From Pandoraea vervacti (GTDB taxonomy: Bacteria > Pseudomonadota > Gammaproteobacteria > Burkholderiales > Burkholderiaceae): a stretch of 64,000 bases of DNA. Shown piece by piece: positions 17,912 to 27,414 of the stretch (positions are counted from its first letter, which is position 1; each line of letters starts with the position of its first letter). Under the pieces are notes generated by a model that did not search any database, was not told where the DNA came from, and saw only the letters and a list, made by a program, of their open reading frames with translations. The position numbers were made by a program, and so were the translations under genes. The DNA lies in contig NZ_CP010897.2 of assembly GCF_000934605.2 (NCBI RefSeq), positions 4,650,001 through 4,714,000 of the forward strand, given 5' to 3'.

Positions 17912-18201
17912 ACGTTCCAGGCATGATCTGCCACGTCGTCGTCCCGCCGCGGTCCGCGCCGCTTTCGCTTTATCGAATTCCTTCTCGCCACATGATTCTT
18001 GATGCCCCGGACGCTAGTCGCGTCCGAGACTCCCGCGCTGTGCGCGTTGCAACGTCTCTCGCAGCGTCTTTCGCAGCCACTTTTGCAACCACTTTTGCGG
18101 CTTCGTTCACGATGTTGTCCGCGGCGCCCTTCCGCGCTTGCGCCGCAGCCTGCGCCGAACCTGGTGCCGGACGCGCCACCGCACACGATACACGCGCCGC
18201 A

Positions 18202-19020
18202 ATGCGCATCGCCACGCGCCGTGTCCGACAACGAAGCGCGACCGGCCTGAGTTGTCTGGCGTTGCTGTTCACGGTCGTCATGCCAACGATGGCGCACGCG
18301 GACTGCGATCCCTCGGACCGCAACATCGCCAACCACGTCATGACCTACAGCGGTCAGCTCGGTGAGCGCAATCCATTGCGTCTCGTGCTGCGCCCGACAT
18401 CCGGCGGCAAGCTCGAAGGGCGTTATGCGAATGCGTCGTCACAAAGCGACACGCAACTCACCGGCAAGCTCGAAAGCAAGTCGCATCTGCACCTGACCGA
18501 ATTCGACGCCGGCGGCATGCCGCGCGCGACGTTCGAAGGCGACTTCAGCTCGGCGGACAATGTCAATCGTCAGCAAGGTGCGTCGTCCTCATGCGAGGTC
18601 ATTTCCGGCCAGTGGAAGGATCTGCGCAACGGGCGCTCGGTGCCGTTCGAGTTGGTGCTGACCAGCATCCAGACCGGCAAGATCGATCATCTGTACGGCG
18701 TTGCCGGTGTGAACGACGATGAAGCCGTCAATCGTGCAGCCACACAGTTCCGAAAGGGCGTGCTCGACGATCGGCGCGATGTCGTCGCACAATCGATCCG
18801 TTATCCGCTGCACGTATCGTTGCGCGGCAAGACGATCATTCTTCGGAACCCCAAGTCGTTGCTGGCACGCTACAACGAGATCTTTACCGACGGTTTCGTC
18901 CGTACGATCGGTGCCGCAGTGCCCCGCCTGATGTTCGCGCGCGATCAGGGCGTGATGCTTGGCGATGGCGCTGTCTGGTTCGATGCCGCGGGCCGGGTCA
19001 TTGCACTCAATCGCTCATAG
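18202..19020 (+). CDS. Exported protein of unknown function in the molybdenum cofactor group
   Basis: I do not recognise this protein. From the ATG at 18202 it is 272 residues with a signal peptide (MRIATRRVRQ, then the hydrophobic LSCLALLFTVVMPTMAHA, predicted cleavage after residue 33). The mature part begins DCDPSDR and has FEGDFSSADN and YPLHVSLRGKTI segments, but no motif I can assign. No good ribosome site is visible before 18202, and the frame is open upstream to 17923 through an Ala/Phe/Thr-rich 12-bp repeat (about 18060-18100), so the start is uncertain. It lies between moaA and mobA. Confidence 0.65.
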   Translation: MRIATRRVRQRSATGLSCLALLFTVVMPTMAHADCDPSDRNIANHVMTYSGQLGERNPLRLVLRPTSGGKLEGRYANASSQSDTQLTGKLESKSHLHLTEFDAGGMPRATFEGDFSSADNVNRQQGASSSCEVISGQWKDLRNGRSVPFELVLTSIQTGKIDHLYGVAGVNDDEAVNRAATQFRKGVLDDRRDVVAQSIRYPLHVSLRGKTIILRNPKSLLARYNEIFTDGFVRTIGAAVPRLMFARDQGVMLGDGAVWFDAAGRVIALNRS

Positions 19021-19078
19021 CAAATCCGGCAAATCCGGCAAACGCAGCGGTTATTTCAACATCAGGAGTTCAACGTCC

Positions 19079-19729
19079 ATGACGAGCGCAGCGCCCCCGG
19101 CCCTCCCGACGATTCACCGCGGCGACATGACCGGCCTGATTCTCGCGGGCGGGCGCGCGCAGCGCATGGGCGGGCGCGACAAGGGGCTTCAGCCGTTTGC
19201 CGGGCGCGCGCTGGCGGCACACGCCGTCGAACGCCTGCGCCCGCAGGTCGGCGCATTGCTCATCAGCGCCAATCGGAATCTCGACGCCTATGCTGCGCTT
19301 GGCGCCGACGTCGTAAGCGACGAGACGCAGGACTTTGCCGGACCGCTCGCGGGGATGCTCGCAGGCTTACGCGCGGCATGTACGGAGTATGTCCTCACTG
19401 TGCCCTGCGACTCCCCCTATTTCCCCTCCGACCTCGGCGAACGCTTGGGTGCCGCACTGAGCGCCGCCGGCGGACGCCCGGCAGTCCCTGCCGCCGGGCG
19501 TCCGCTGGCGGCTTACGCCGCGACGGCACAGGGCCCGCACCCGGTGTTCGCCCTGCTCCACCGCTCGCTCGCGGACGATCTCGCCGCGACGTTGTCGGCG
19601 GGCGAGCATCGCGTGCGAGCGTGGCTGTCACGCCACAAGGCCGTACAAGTTAACTTCGGCGACGAGCGTCCGTTTTACAATATCAACACGCTGGACGACC
19701 TCCATACCGATTCGCCGCACGCCCCTTGA
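19079..19729 (+). CDS. mobA: Molybdenum cofactor guanylyltransferase MobA
   Basis: Transfers GMP from GTP to molybdopterin to make the bis-MGD cofactor. It is 216 residues from the ATG at 19079, which follows a CAGGAG ribosome site by about 10 bp; an open frame upstream is ignored. The nucleotide-binding signature GLILAGGRAQRMGGRDKGL is at about 20-38, and VPCDSPYFP holds the metal-binding Asp. The C-terminal NINTLDDL is typical. A 9-bp repeat (caaatccgg twice) lies at 19021-19038, right after the stop of the previous gene. Confidence 0.95.
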   Translation: MTSAAPPALPTIHRGDMTGLILAGGRAQRMGGRDKGLQPFAGRALAAHAVERLRPQVGALLISANRNLDAYAALGADVVSDETQDFAGPLAGMLAGLRAACTEYVLTVPCDSPYFPSDLGERLGAALSAAGGRPAVPAAGRPLAAYAATAQGPHPVFALLHRSLADDLAATLSAGEHRVRAWLSRHKAVQVNFGDERPFYNINTLDDLHTDSPHAP

Positions 19730-19839
19730 CATGCCGGGCATCGACGCGGCCCGATCCGTCGTCGCCGCTTTAATTGGGATTCATGCGGAATTCATGCGGG
19801 ATCCATACCGCATACGTGCCGGATGACGACGCCACACCG

Positions 19840-21123
19840 ATGACAACACTAGACGAAGCCCTGGCCGGCTTGCCGGACTACGACCCCAACCACATGACGG
19901 TCGAGGCGGCACGCGCCGTCATCGCGCGTACCGCGAGCCCGGTATCCGCGATCGAGCAAGTTGCCGTACGCAGCGCACTGGGTCGCGTGCTCGGGCGCGA
20001 TGTCATTTCCCCGCTGGACGTGCCCGCCTTCGACAATGCGGCCATGGATGGCTACGCATTCGCCGGCAGCGCGCTGAGCGCCGGGGGTCAGGTGCGTCTG
20101 CGTGTCGCAGGCCGCTCGTTCGCCGGTCACCCGTTCGACGGCGTGGCCGCTGCGGGAGAGTGCGTACGCATCATGACCGGCGCGCTGTTACCTGCCGGTT
20201 GCGACACCGTCATCCCGCAAGAACACGTGCAGCGCGAAAGCGATTCCGATATCGTGACGTTCGACGCGAGCGCCGTGACACCCGGCCGACATGTCCGCCA
20301 TGTCGGTGAAGACCTTGCCGCCGGGCATGCGGCGTTGCATGCGGGCAAGCGGCTTCGTCCGGCCGCGCTGGGTTTGCTGGCTTCGCTCGGCATTGCCGAA
20401 GTGCCCGTGCGCCGCCGTATCCGGGTTGCCTTCTTCTCGACCGGCGACGAACTTCGTTCGGTGGGTGAGCCGCTCGCGCCGGGCAATCTGTACGACAGCA
20501 ACCGCTATACGCTCTTTGGCATGCTGCAACGCCTGGGCGCCGACGTGCTGGACCTGGGCGTGGTGCGCGACGACCCGCAGGCAATTGAAGATACGTTGCG
20601 AACGGCTTGCCGCGAGGCCGATGCCGTGATGACGTCCGGGGGCGTGTCGGTTGGCGAAGCCGATTTCACGCGCGAGATGATGACCCGACTGGGCAACGTC
20701 GCGTTCTGGAAGATGGCCATGCGCCCCGGTCGCCCTTTCGCCTTCGGTGAGTTGGAAAGCGAAGGCAAGCGCGCCTTGCTCTTTGGCCTGCCGGGCAACC
20801 CGGCCGCCGTGATGGCATCGTTCTACCATCTGGTGCGCGACGGTCTGTTCGTGCTGATGGGCGCGGAGCCGCAGGTCACACCGAGCTTGCCGGTGCCGAC
20901 GACGACGGCCATTGCCAAACGCCCCGGGCGTACGGAATTCCTTCGCGGAATTCTCGCCGCCGATGCCAATGGCCGCTGGCACGTCACCGTCGCCGATGCG
21001 CAGAGCGCCGGGATCCTGCGCACGATGAGCGAGGCCAATTGCTTTGTGACGCTGGGCACCGAACGTGGTGACGTCGCTGCGGGCGAGTTGGTCGACGTTA
21101 TTGCGTTCGACGGTCTGGTCTGA
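19840..21123 (+). CDS. moeA: Molybdopterin molybdenumtransferase MoeA
   Basis: Inserts molybdenum into adenylated molybdopterin. From the ATG at 19840 it is 427 residues. Family signatures are DVPAFDNAAMDGYAF, MTGALLPAGCDTVIPQE, the FSTGDEL nucleotide motif, MTSGGVSVGEADF and GLPGNPAAVMASF. It follows mobA by about 110 bp in the same direction, completing the set of late cofactor genes here; moaBCDE and the mog step are not in the window. Confidence 0.96.
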   Translation: MTTLDEALAGLPDYDPNHMTVEAARAVIARTASPVSAIEQVAVRSALGRVLGRDVISPLDVPAFDNAAMDGYAFAGSALSAGGQVRLRVAGRSFAGHPFDGVAAAGECVRIMTGALLPAGCDTVIPQEHVQRESDSDIVTFDASAVTPGRHVRHVGEDLAAGHAALHAGKRLRPAALGLLASLGIAEVPVRRRIRVAFFSTGDELRSVGEPLAPGNLYDSNRYTLFGMLQRLGADVLDLGVVRDDPQAIEDTLRTACREADAVMTSGGVSVGEADFTREMMTRLGNVAFWKMAMRPGRPFAFGELESEGKRALLFGLPGNPAAVMASFYHLVRDGLFVLMGAEPQVTPSLPVPTTTAIAKRPGRTEFLRGILAADANGRWHVTVADAQSAGILRTMSEANCFVTLGTERGDVAAGELVDVIAFDGLV

Positions 21124-21257
21124 TGATTCACCGCATGAAAGTCTTAGCCAGGACGTCACCGCAGCTACCCGAAAAAACGAAGCAACGAATCAGCAAAGCA
21201 TCGCCGGCGTCGGCGCTTCGACGACGTTGGCACCACACAAACTGAAAGCACACGGCA

Positions 21258-21542
21258 ATGACAACAAAAAAACAGATCACGTACATCAGTCCGGGCCAAA
21301 CGGCCAAAGCGCTGGTGCTGGTCTACCTGACCTTCAGCATTCCGCTGGTATTGCTGGCCTTCCTGGCAGCCTTCATCCGTTACGGTGAACTGCCGGGCCT
21401 GGCGATCATCTCCGCGCTGGTGCTCAATGCCATAGTGGGTTTCGTGCTCCTCTGGATCGCCTGCCATCTGTATAACTGGGTGGCGGTCCGATTCGGTGGT
21501 ATCGAAATCGCGCTGAGCGACGCACCGGAAGACGAGTACTAA
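21258..21542 (+). CDS. Small two-helix membrane protein, unknown function
   Basis: A 94-residue protein with two predicted transmembrane helices (about 18-40 and 46-72) and a short acidic C-terminus (SDAPEDEY). No known motif is visible. Its start has no strong ribosome site. It lies 134 bp after moeA; a functional link is unproven. The hydrophobic pattern and codon use support a real gene. Confidence 0.7.
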   Translation: MTTKKQITYISPGQTAKALVLVYLTFSIPLVLLAFLAAFIRYGELPGLAIISALVLNAIVGFVLLWIACHLYNWVAVRFGGIEIALSDAPEDEY

Positions 21543-21631
21543 CGCGCCTCCCTTCCCCTCGCACTGGCGGCGACTGACGGCGGGGCATTCCCGTCGCAGT
21601 GCCGCTTTTTCTGTTTTGGAGACCCTCCCCC

Positions 21632-22120
21632 ATGTCCCTGACCCTACGCGCTGCCACCGCCGACGACGTCGGCGCTATCCACAGCCTGATGCGAGAGCTG
21701 GCCGTCTTCGAAAAGCTGCTGGACATTTTCGAAGCCACGCCCGAGAGCGTGCATGAAGCCTTGTTCGGGAGTCGCCCGGCGGCCGAATGTTTGATGGCGG
21801 TATGGGAGGGCAAGCCGGTCGGCTACGCGCTGTACTTCCACAACTTCTCGACCTTCCTTGGTCGGCGTGGTCTGTATCTGGAAGATGTCTACGTGCAGCC
21901 GACCATGCGCGGACGTGGCGTGGGGCAGAAGCTGCTGCGCCAACTCGCGCGAATCGCCATCGAACGCAACTGCGGACGCTTCGAGTGGACGGTGCTCGAC
22001 TGGAATCAGCCGGCCATCGACTTCTACGCGTCGCAAGGCGCCACGGTATTGCCCGACTGGCGCGTCGTGCGCATGACGGGCGATGCGCTTACGCGGTTCG
22101 CCAACGCTGAGGGCGCTTAA
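21632..22120 (+). CDS. GNAT-family N-acetyltransferase
   Basis: A 162-residue GNAT acetyltransferase. The acetyl-CoA-binding loop is RGRGVGQKLLRQLARIA (about 94-110), preceded by the YLEDVYVQPTMRG strand, with WNQPAIDFYASQGA as motif B. It resembles the diamine acetyltransferase-like group, but the acceptor cannot be read from sequence. The start has GGAG upstream. Its stop lies inside a 10-bp tandem array shared with the convergent rmuC end. Confidence 0.88.
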   Translation: MSLTLRAATADDVGAIHSLMRELAVFEKLLDIFEATPESVHEALFGSRPAAECLMAVWEGKPVGYALYFHNFSTFLGRRGLYLEDVYVQPTMRGRGVGQKLLRQLARIAIERNCGRFEWTVLDWNQPAIDFYASQGATVLPDWRVVRMTGDALTRFANAEGA

Positions 22121-22160
22121 GCGACCTTAAGCGACCTTAAGCGACCTTAAGCATCCTTAA
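22113..22160. repeat. 10-bp tandem array across two convergent stop codons
   Basis: About five units of gcgaccttaa (first and last degenerate) fill the whole gap between the GNAT and rmuC genes. The GNAT stop TAA lies in the first unit and the rmuC stop in the last. The 10-bp period, containing TTAA, puts stop codons in all frames on both strands. Confidence 0.9.
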
Positions 22161-23620
22161 GCGTCCTCGTCGCTTTCCAACTCGACGCCGAGCAGTTCGA
22201 CGGCCTGCTCGCCTGGCAACGCCTCAACCGCCTTGAGCTGACGCGCCATCGCGCGCGTGCGCACTTCGGCCTTGTCGATCGAGCGCGTCACCGTCTCCAG
22301 TTGAGACTTCGTCTTGGCGAGTACGTCGCCGAACTTGGTGAATTCGGTCTTGACGGCGCCGAGCACCTGCCAGACTTCACTGGACCGACGCTCAATTGCC
22401 AGCGTACGGAAGCCCATCTGGAGACTGTTGAGCAATGCCGTGAGTGTCGTGGGCCCGGCGACGGTTACACGGTATTCGCGTTGCAGAAGATCGGAGAGAC
22501 CCGGACGACGCAATACTTCGGCGTACAGACCTTCGGTCGGCAAGAAGAGCAGCGCGAAGTCGGTGGTATGCGGCGGGGCAAGGTACTTGTCGGCAATGGT
22601 CTTGGCCTCAAGACGGATGCGCGTTTCCAACGCCTTCGACGCCTCCTCGACCGCGACCGGGTCGGCACGCTCCTGTGCGTCCAATAGACGTTCGTAATCT
22701 TCGCGTGGGAACTTGGCGTCGATGGGCAGCCAGACCGGCTTGTTGCTGTCGCCGTTTTGTCCCGGCAACGCAATGGCGAATTCCACGCGCTCCGTGCTAC
22801 CCGGACGCGTGGCGACGTTTTTCGCGAACTGCTCCGGTGCGAGCAACTGCTCGAGCAACGCCTGCAATTGCACTTCGCCCCAGATACCTCGCGTCTTCAC
22901 GTTGGTCAGCACACGCTTGAGATCGCCAACACCGGCGGCCAGCGTCTGCATCTCGCCCAGACCGCGATGCACCTGCTCCAGTCGATCCGAGACCAGCTTG
23001 AAGGACTCGCCGAGACGCTGCTCGAGCGTGGCGTGCAGCTTCTCGTCGACCGTACGGCGCATCTCTTCGAGCTTGGCCGCGTTATTGACTTCAATGTCCT
23101 TGAGTTTCTGTTCAAGCGTGGCGCGCACCTCTGCCAGACGACGCTCGTTGCCTTCGGCCAGTTGCGTCAGTTGTTGATGCTGCGATTCTCCGAAGCGACG
23201 CAGCGTCGACGCCTGCTCCTCGCGCATGAGCTGACCGCTTTGCACCAGACTCTGACGTACCGCCTCGATCTGCGCAGCATTCGACTCGGTAAGCTTGGCG
23301 AGCTGTTGCGCGAAGCCGTCGATCTGGTTGTTCTGCACGGTGGCGACACTCGTCATTTGCGCGGCGAGCGTCTGCTGGAACTGCGCCATTTGCGCACTTT
23401 GTTCCCCTCGACCGGCACGTGCTGTCTCCGCGAACTCCTGGCGCAAACCGCGCTCGCTACGATCCGCCGCCTGCAGCAAATCGTCGCGAACGTGGGCCAG
23501 CGAGTCGACGATTGAGGCATGCAGCGACGCCTCGCCGCCGCGCTGCCACACCTTCACCGCAATCGCAATCATCACCAACAGATTCAGCGCTGCCAGCGCT
23601 ACCAACACCATCTCGACCAT
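22157..23620 (-). CDS. rmuC: DNA recombination protein RmuC
   Basis: A 487-residue RmuC homologue from the ATG at 23620 (MVEMVLVALAALNLL). An N-terminal transmembrane helix (about 4-24) is followed by a long coiled coil (about 40-220, regular Gln/Glu/Leu heptads) and the conserved RmuC domain with GIWGEVQLQALLEQLL and PVWLPIDAKFPREDY. RmuC limits DNA inversion events in E. coli and has a predicted nuclease-like core. The C-terminus is acidic (ESDEDA). Confidence 0.93.
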   Translation of the reverse strand: MVEMVLVALAALNLLVMIAIAVKVWQRGGEASLHASIVDSLAHVRDDLLQAADRSERGLRQEFAETARAGRGEQSAQMAQFQQTLAAQMTSVATVQNNQIDGFAQQLAKLTESNAAQIEAVRQSLVQSGQLMREEQASTLRRFGESQHQQLTQLAEGNERRLAEVRATLEQKLKDIEVNNAAKLEEMRRTVDEKLHATLEQRLGESFKLVSDRLEQVHRGLGEMQTLAAGVGDLKRVLTNVKTRGIWGEVQLQALLEQLLAPEQFAKNVATRPGSTERVEFAIALPGQNGDSNKPVWLPIDAKFPREDYERLLDAQERADPVAVEEASKALETRIRLEAKTIADKYLAPPHTTDFALLFLPTEGLYAEVLRRPGLSDLLQREYRVTVAGPTTLTALLNSLQMGFRTLAIERRSSEVWQVLGAVKTEFTKFGDVLAKTKSQLETVTRSIDKAEVRTRAMARQLKAVEALPGEQAVELLGVELESDEDA

Positions 23621-23721
23621 CGCGTTACGACTCCCATTGACCCACGCTTTATCCTGCCGGTTTTGCAACAAACCGGGCCCGAGCGCCGCTCATCGTTAGC
23701 GGCCGTTCGGCCCCGGAAATT

Positions 23722-24711
23722 TCACGAGCGACGTGCCGCCGGATTGAGCAGACACGGCGGCTTGCCCGCTGCCGCACCGAAGCCCAGTGCCGCGATGAGA
23801 TTGTCGGCTGCGAGACTCGCCATGCCGCGGCGGGTGGCCGCCGATGCACTCGCGATATGCGGCGTGAGCACGACGTTCGGCACCTTCAACAACTCGGGGT
23901 GCACGCTCGGCTCACCTTCGAAAACGTCGAGTCCGGCCGCCGCAATCTGTCGCTTCGCGAGCGCCGTCGCCAGCGCCGCGTCGTCAACAATGCCGCCTCG
24001 CGCCAGATTCACCAGCGTGGCCGTCGGCTTCATGCGCGCGAGTTCGTCAGCGCCAATCGTGTGATGCGTCGCGCTTGAGTACGGCAGCACGAGGATCACG
24101 TGATCGGCCGTGCGCAGCAACGTGTCCTTGTCGGCGTAGCTGGCTTTGCACGCGGCTTCCGTGGCGGCATCCAGGCGCGAGCGGTTGTGATAGACCACCC
24201 GCATGTTGAAACCGATGGCCCGACGTGCGATCGCCTGTCCGATTCGTCCCATGCCGATGATGCCCAGCGTGCTGCCGTGCAAATCAACGCCGAGGAACAT
24301 GTCGTACGCCCACTTGTCCCAGTGCCCCTCGCGCAGCCAGCGCTCCGATTCCGTAATACGACGCGCGGTCGCCATCAGCAACGCCCAACCGAAATCGGCC
24401 GTGGTTTCGTTGAGCACGTCCGGCGTATTCGTCGCCATGACGCCCGCAGCCGTCATCGCCTCGATATCGAAGTTGTTGTAGCCCACCGCCATATTGGCCA
24501 CCACCCGCAGATTCGGCGCACCGGCGAGCACCGAGGCGTCGATGCGCTCGCTCGCCGTGGTAATCGCACCGACCTTGTCGGCCAGGCGAGCGCGTAGTTC
24601 GTCGCTCGAAAACACCGTGTCGGCGTCGTTGCGCTCGACATCGAAATACTGCGCCAGACGCTCGATAACGTCCGGGAAAATGGCTCGGGCTACCAGAATC
24701 TTCGGTTTCAC
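23722..24711 (-). CDS. D-2-hydroxyacid dehydrogenase, glyoxylate/hydroxypyruvate reductase-like
   Basis: An NAD(P)-dependent dehydrogenase of 329 residues from the GTG at 24711. The dinucleotide fold is GIIGMGRIGQAIARR (about 150-164). Catalytic residues are Arg238 in NLARGGIVDD, Glu267 in DVFEGEP and His285 in TPHIASAS. It is closest to the GhrB/glyoxylate reductase group; D-lactate or another 2-oxoacid could be the substrate. It follows the antiporter gene by 41 bp on the same strand and may be co-transcribed. Confidence 0.88.
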   Translation of the reverse strand: MKPKILVARAIFPDVIERLAQYFDVERNDADTVFSSDELRARLADKVGAITTASERIDASVLAGAPNLRVVANMAVGYNNFDIEAMTAAGVMATNTPDVLNETTADFGWALLMATARRITESERWLREGHWDKWAYDMFLGVDLHGSTLGIIGMGRIGQAIARRAIGFNMRVVYHNRSRLDAATEAACKASYADKDTLLRTADHVILVLPYSSATHHTIGADELARMKPTATLVNLARGGIVDDAALATALAKRQIAAAGLDVFEGEPSVHPELLKVPNVVLTPHIASASAATRRGMASLAADNLIAALGFGAAAGKPPCLLNPAARRS

Positions 24712-24752
24712 CAGTTGTCTCGCAGAGATTGGCCGCGTGGTAATGCCGCGGC

Positions 24753-26171
24753 TCAGAAGAATATCAGGGTCATCACAACGAACAGCGGCAGCAGAATCGC
24801 GCCCGACCACAGCATATAGCCAAAGAAGCTCGGCATGCGAATGCCGCGTTGCTCCGCAATCGCTTTCACCATGAAGTTCGGTGCATTGCCGATGTACGTG
24901 TTGGCCCCCATGAATACCGCCCCCGCCGAAATGGCCGCGAGCGTGGCGGCGCCGGTCGTCATTAACGTGGCCGCGTCACCACCGGCCGTGTTGAAGAAGA
25001 CCAGGTAGGTCGGCGCGTTGTCGAGGAACGACGACAGCAACCCCGTCGCCCAGAAGTACATCACATTGTCCGGCGCACCGCCGGGCCCCGTCACCAGACG
25101 AATCACCCAACCCAGCGCCCCGGCCTCGCCCGCTCGCAGAATCGCCACGACCGGAATGATCGTGAGGAAGATGCCTGCGAACAGTTTCGCGACTTCCTTC
25201 ATAGGCTCCCAATTGAAACCGTTTCCCTCACGCGCGGTGCGTGGCGTGATCGCCAGCGAGATCAGCGTCACGACGACGAGGCCCGCATCGCGCGCGAGGT
25301 TCTGCAACGCCACCGGCGTGCCGAACACGTTGAATTCGACGCCAGGCTTCCAGATGCCACTCATCAGCACCAGCCCGATGGCGGCACCGAGCAGGAGGAA
25401 ATTGCGCTTGCCTTCGAGTCGCAACGGTGCGGCATGCGGTGTCGGATCCAGTTCGTCGATCTGACGTTCGGTCTTCTGGCGAAAGTAATAAGCGTCGATC
25501 AGGAAGAACAGTCCGAGCAGCACCGCGCAGACGAAGAGCGTTTCCGGCCAGATGTGCGCGGTCGTCCAGAAGAAGTCCACCCCTTGCAGGAAGCCGAGGA
25601 AGAGCGGCGGATCGCCCAGCGGCGTGAGTGAGCCCCCGGCGTTCGCCACCAGGAAAATGAAGAACACAACGACGTGCACGTTGTGCTTGCGGTTGTCATT
25701 GGCGCGAATGAGCGGACGAATCAGCAGCATGGCCGCCCCGGTCGTGCCCATGATGCTTGCAAGCACGGTGCCCAACGCCAGCAGCCCGGTATTGAGCCAC
25801 GGCCCGCCACGCAGGTTGCCGTGTACACAGATGCCGCCGGCCGTCGTGAAAAGCGCCGTCAGCAGGACGACGAACGGAATGTACTCCGCGACAACGGCAT
25901 GGACCGCGCCATGCCACGCGGCGCCCGCGCCGTACGCCAGCGCGAAAGGCAGCAGGAACGCAGCCCCCCAGAACGCGGCGATCTTGCCGAAATGGTGATG
26001 CCAGAAAGCGGGCGCGAGCAGCGGCCCGAGCGCGATCGAGAGCAGCAATCCGGCAAACGGCACCCCCCACCAGGCGATGAGTTGCGCGCCATCCGGTCCG
26101 GCAGCGAACGCCGCCGGGCTTGCCATTGCGAGCCCCGCCGCGGCCAATGCTCCCCAAATCCCCTTATGCAT
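24753..26171 (-). CDS. NhaD-type sodium:proton antiporter
   Basis: A 472-residue polytopic inner-membrane protein of the NhaD/ion transporter superfamily (COG1055-like). A signal-peptide-like N-terminal helix (MASPAAFAAG) precedes about 11-13 further membrane segments. Conserved loops are NAGGSLTPLGDPPLFLGFLQG, GTTGAAMLLIRPLIRAN and SSFLDNAPTYLVFF. It very likely exchanges sodium for protons; related arsenite or carboxylate permeases share the fold. Confidence 0.85.
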   Translation of the reverse strand: MHKGIWGALAAAGLAMASPAAFAAGPDGAQLIAWWGVPFAGLLLSIALGPLLAPAFWHHHFGKIAAFWGAAFLLPFALAYGAGAAWHGAVHAVVAEYIPFVVLLTALFTTAGGICVHGNLRGGPWLNTGLLALGTVLASIMGTTGAAMLLIRPLIRANDNRKHNVHVVVFFIFLVANAGGSLTPLGDPPLFLGFLQGVDFFWTTAHIWPETLFVCAVLLGLFFLIDAYYFRQKTERQIDELDPTPHAAPLRLEGKRNFLLLGAAIGLVLMSGIWKPGVEFNVFGTPVALQNLARDAGLVVVTLISLAITPRTAREGNGFNWEPMKEVAKLFAGIFLTIIPVVAILRAGEAGALGWVIRLVTGPGGAPDNVMYFWATGLLSSFLDNAPTYLVFFNTAGGDAATLMTTGAATLAAISAGAVFMGANTYIGNAPNFMVKAIAEQRGIRMPSFFGYMLWSGAILLPLFVVMTLIFF

Positions 26172-26390
26172 TGTTTCTGGTTCCTAGTGATTGATGGTCG
26201 ACTGGGTACGAGTCGACATCAGCGTCGGAGTGCCCATAGCGGCATCAGCTTGGGATATATCCCAAATTAATCCGATGTATCCGGCGATAACACCGATGCC
26301 GCCGACGTCCGGTCGCTTTGCGCAAGCAAGGCGTCCCGCCGCCGCGCTTCGGACGGATGAAAGACAGGGTCGAGTCAACGTGGCTTGCTC

Positions 26391-26478
26391 GGCGTCGTTA
26401 TGGCGTCGTTATGGCGTCGTTATGGCGTCGTTATCACGTCGTTGTGGCGTCGCTATGACGTCGTTATGACGTCGCGTC
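26391..26478. repeat. 11-bp tandem array, eight units
   Basis: Four perfect copies of ggcgtcgttat are followed by four degenerate copies, and a decayed GTCGT-rich tail continues to about 26510. It lies in the 389-bp gap between the antiporter start and the lutC stop, about 80 bp downstream of lutC. The rest of that gap (26172-26390) holds the antiporter upstream region with no other clear signal. No coding function fits the array. Confidence 0.92.
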
Positions 26479-26560
26479 GCGTCGTCGTGGCGTCGTCATG
26501 GCATCGGGTCATGGCGTTGCGTCGATGTCGTCGCGCAGCGATGCCCCGACGTCGCGCCGC

Positions 26561-27223
26561 TCAGGCGCCGTCGACGATGATGAGATGAACGCGGTACGGG
26601 CCATGCGCCCCCAGCACCAGCGTTTGTTCGATATCGGCGGTGCGCGACGGCCCCGCAATGAAATTGGTCGCGCGCGAGAGCTGGCCGCGCTCGCTGCGCA
26701 TCAGCGCGAAGCCGTCTTCATGCCCTGCCACGACGCGCGACGCCGGCACGATCGCAATATGCGTTTCCGGCAGCAATGTGGCAGATGCAAAGGTTTCGGG
26801 GCCCGACATCATCATCAGCGCACCGGTCTCGGCAATGGCGCAGAAGCAGCCGGTAATGCCGACGAGGTCGTCGCCATGCGGCTTGCGGAATTCCACCTGG
26901 CATCCCGCATTGGCCCAGTCGAGTTCTCGCAATGTCGGCCACGCAACCGCCTGCGTTGTCAGCGCATTGGCTTGCAGGTAGGTTGCCGCTGCCGCCGGCA
27001 CGTCCTGCATGGCGGGCACACGCGTGATCGTCGTCGACAGGGCTTCAGCCTTGGCAATGAAGGTTGCGATGAGGTCGGCGGACATGGCCGGACGCGGTCC
27101 CTGCGGGTGCCGCGCGAGATAGTCCTCGGCCGCTGCCTGCTCATTCGCGCGAGCGACATCGGGACGATGCTGCGCGTTGCGAATGCGGGCAAAAATGCGA
27201 TTGCGGGCGTCGGAGGTATCCAT
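26561..27223 (-). CDS. lutC: LutC/YkgG-like LUD-domain protein
   Basis: A 220-residue LUD-domain protein. LutC works with LutA and LutB in L-lactate oxidation. Family features are ITGCFCAIAETGALMMMSG and VLGAHGPYRVHLIIVDGA at the C-terminus. The start at 27223 (MDTSDARNRIF) has GGAGG just upstream; a longer frame adds 16 residues. No lutA or lutB lies beside it: the upstream neighbour is pncB, 191 bp away. Its partners may be elsewhere or absent. Confidence 0.82.
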   Translation of the reverse strand: MDTSDARNRIFARIRNAQHRPDVARANEQAAAEDYLARHPQGPRPAMSADLIATFIAKAEALSTTITRVPAMQDVPAAAATYLQANALTTQAVAWPTLRELDWANAGCQVEFRKPHGDDLVGITGCFCAIAETGALMMMSGPETFASATLLPETHIAIVPASRVVAGHEDGFALMRSERGQLSRATNFIAGPSRTADIEQTLVLGAHGPYRVHLIIVDGA

Positions 27224-27414
27224 GAACTGTCCTGTGAAGCCAACGCGCCGGTCTAAGGCCGGCGTCGTCACGTGTCGTCTCTCGAGGGCGCCGGCGCAAA
27301 GTCCGGCGGGCGTTGCGCAATTATAGCGGGTGGCCCCGAGCGCGCGACGGGCGTTCGCGCACTATCGGAATCGTCTGCCCCTGCGCTCGGACGTCGCCGC
27401 AGCGCATGCCGACA

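Noticed and set aside
26391..26510. CRISPR array
   Set aside because: The 11-bp units are contiguous with no spacers, and no cas genes are near.
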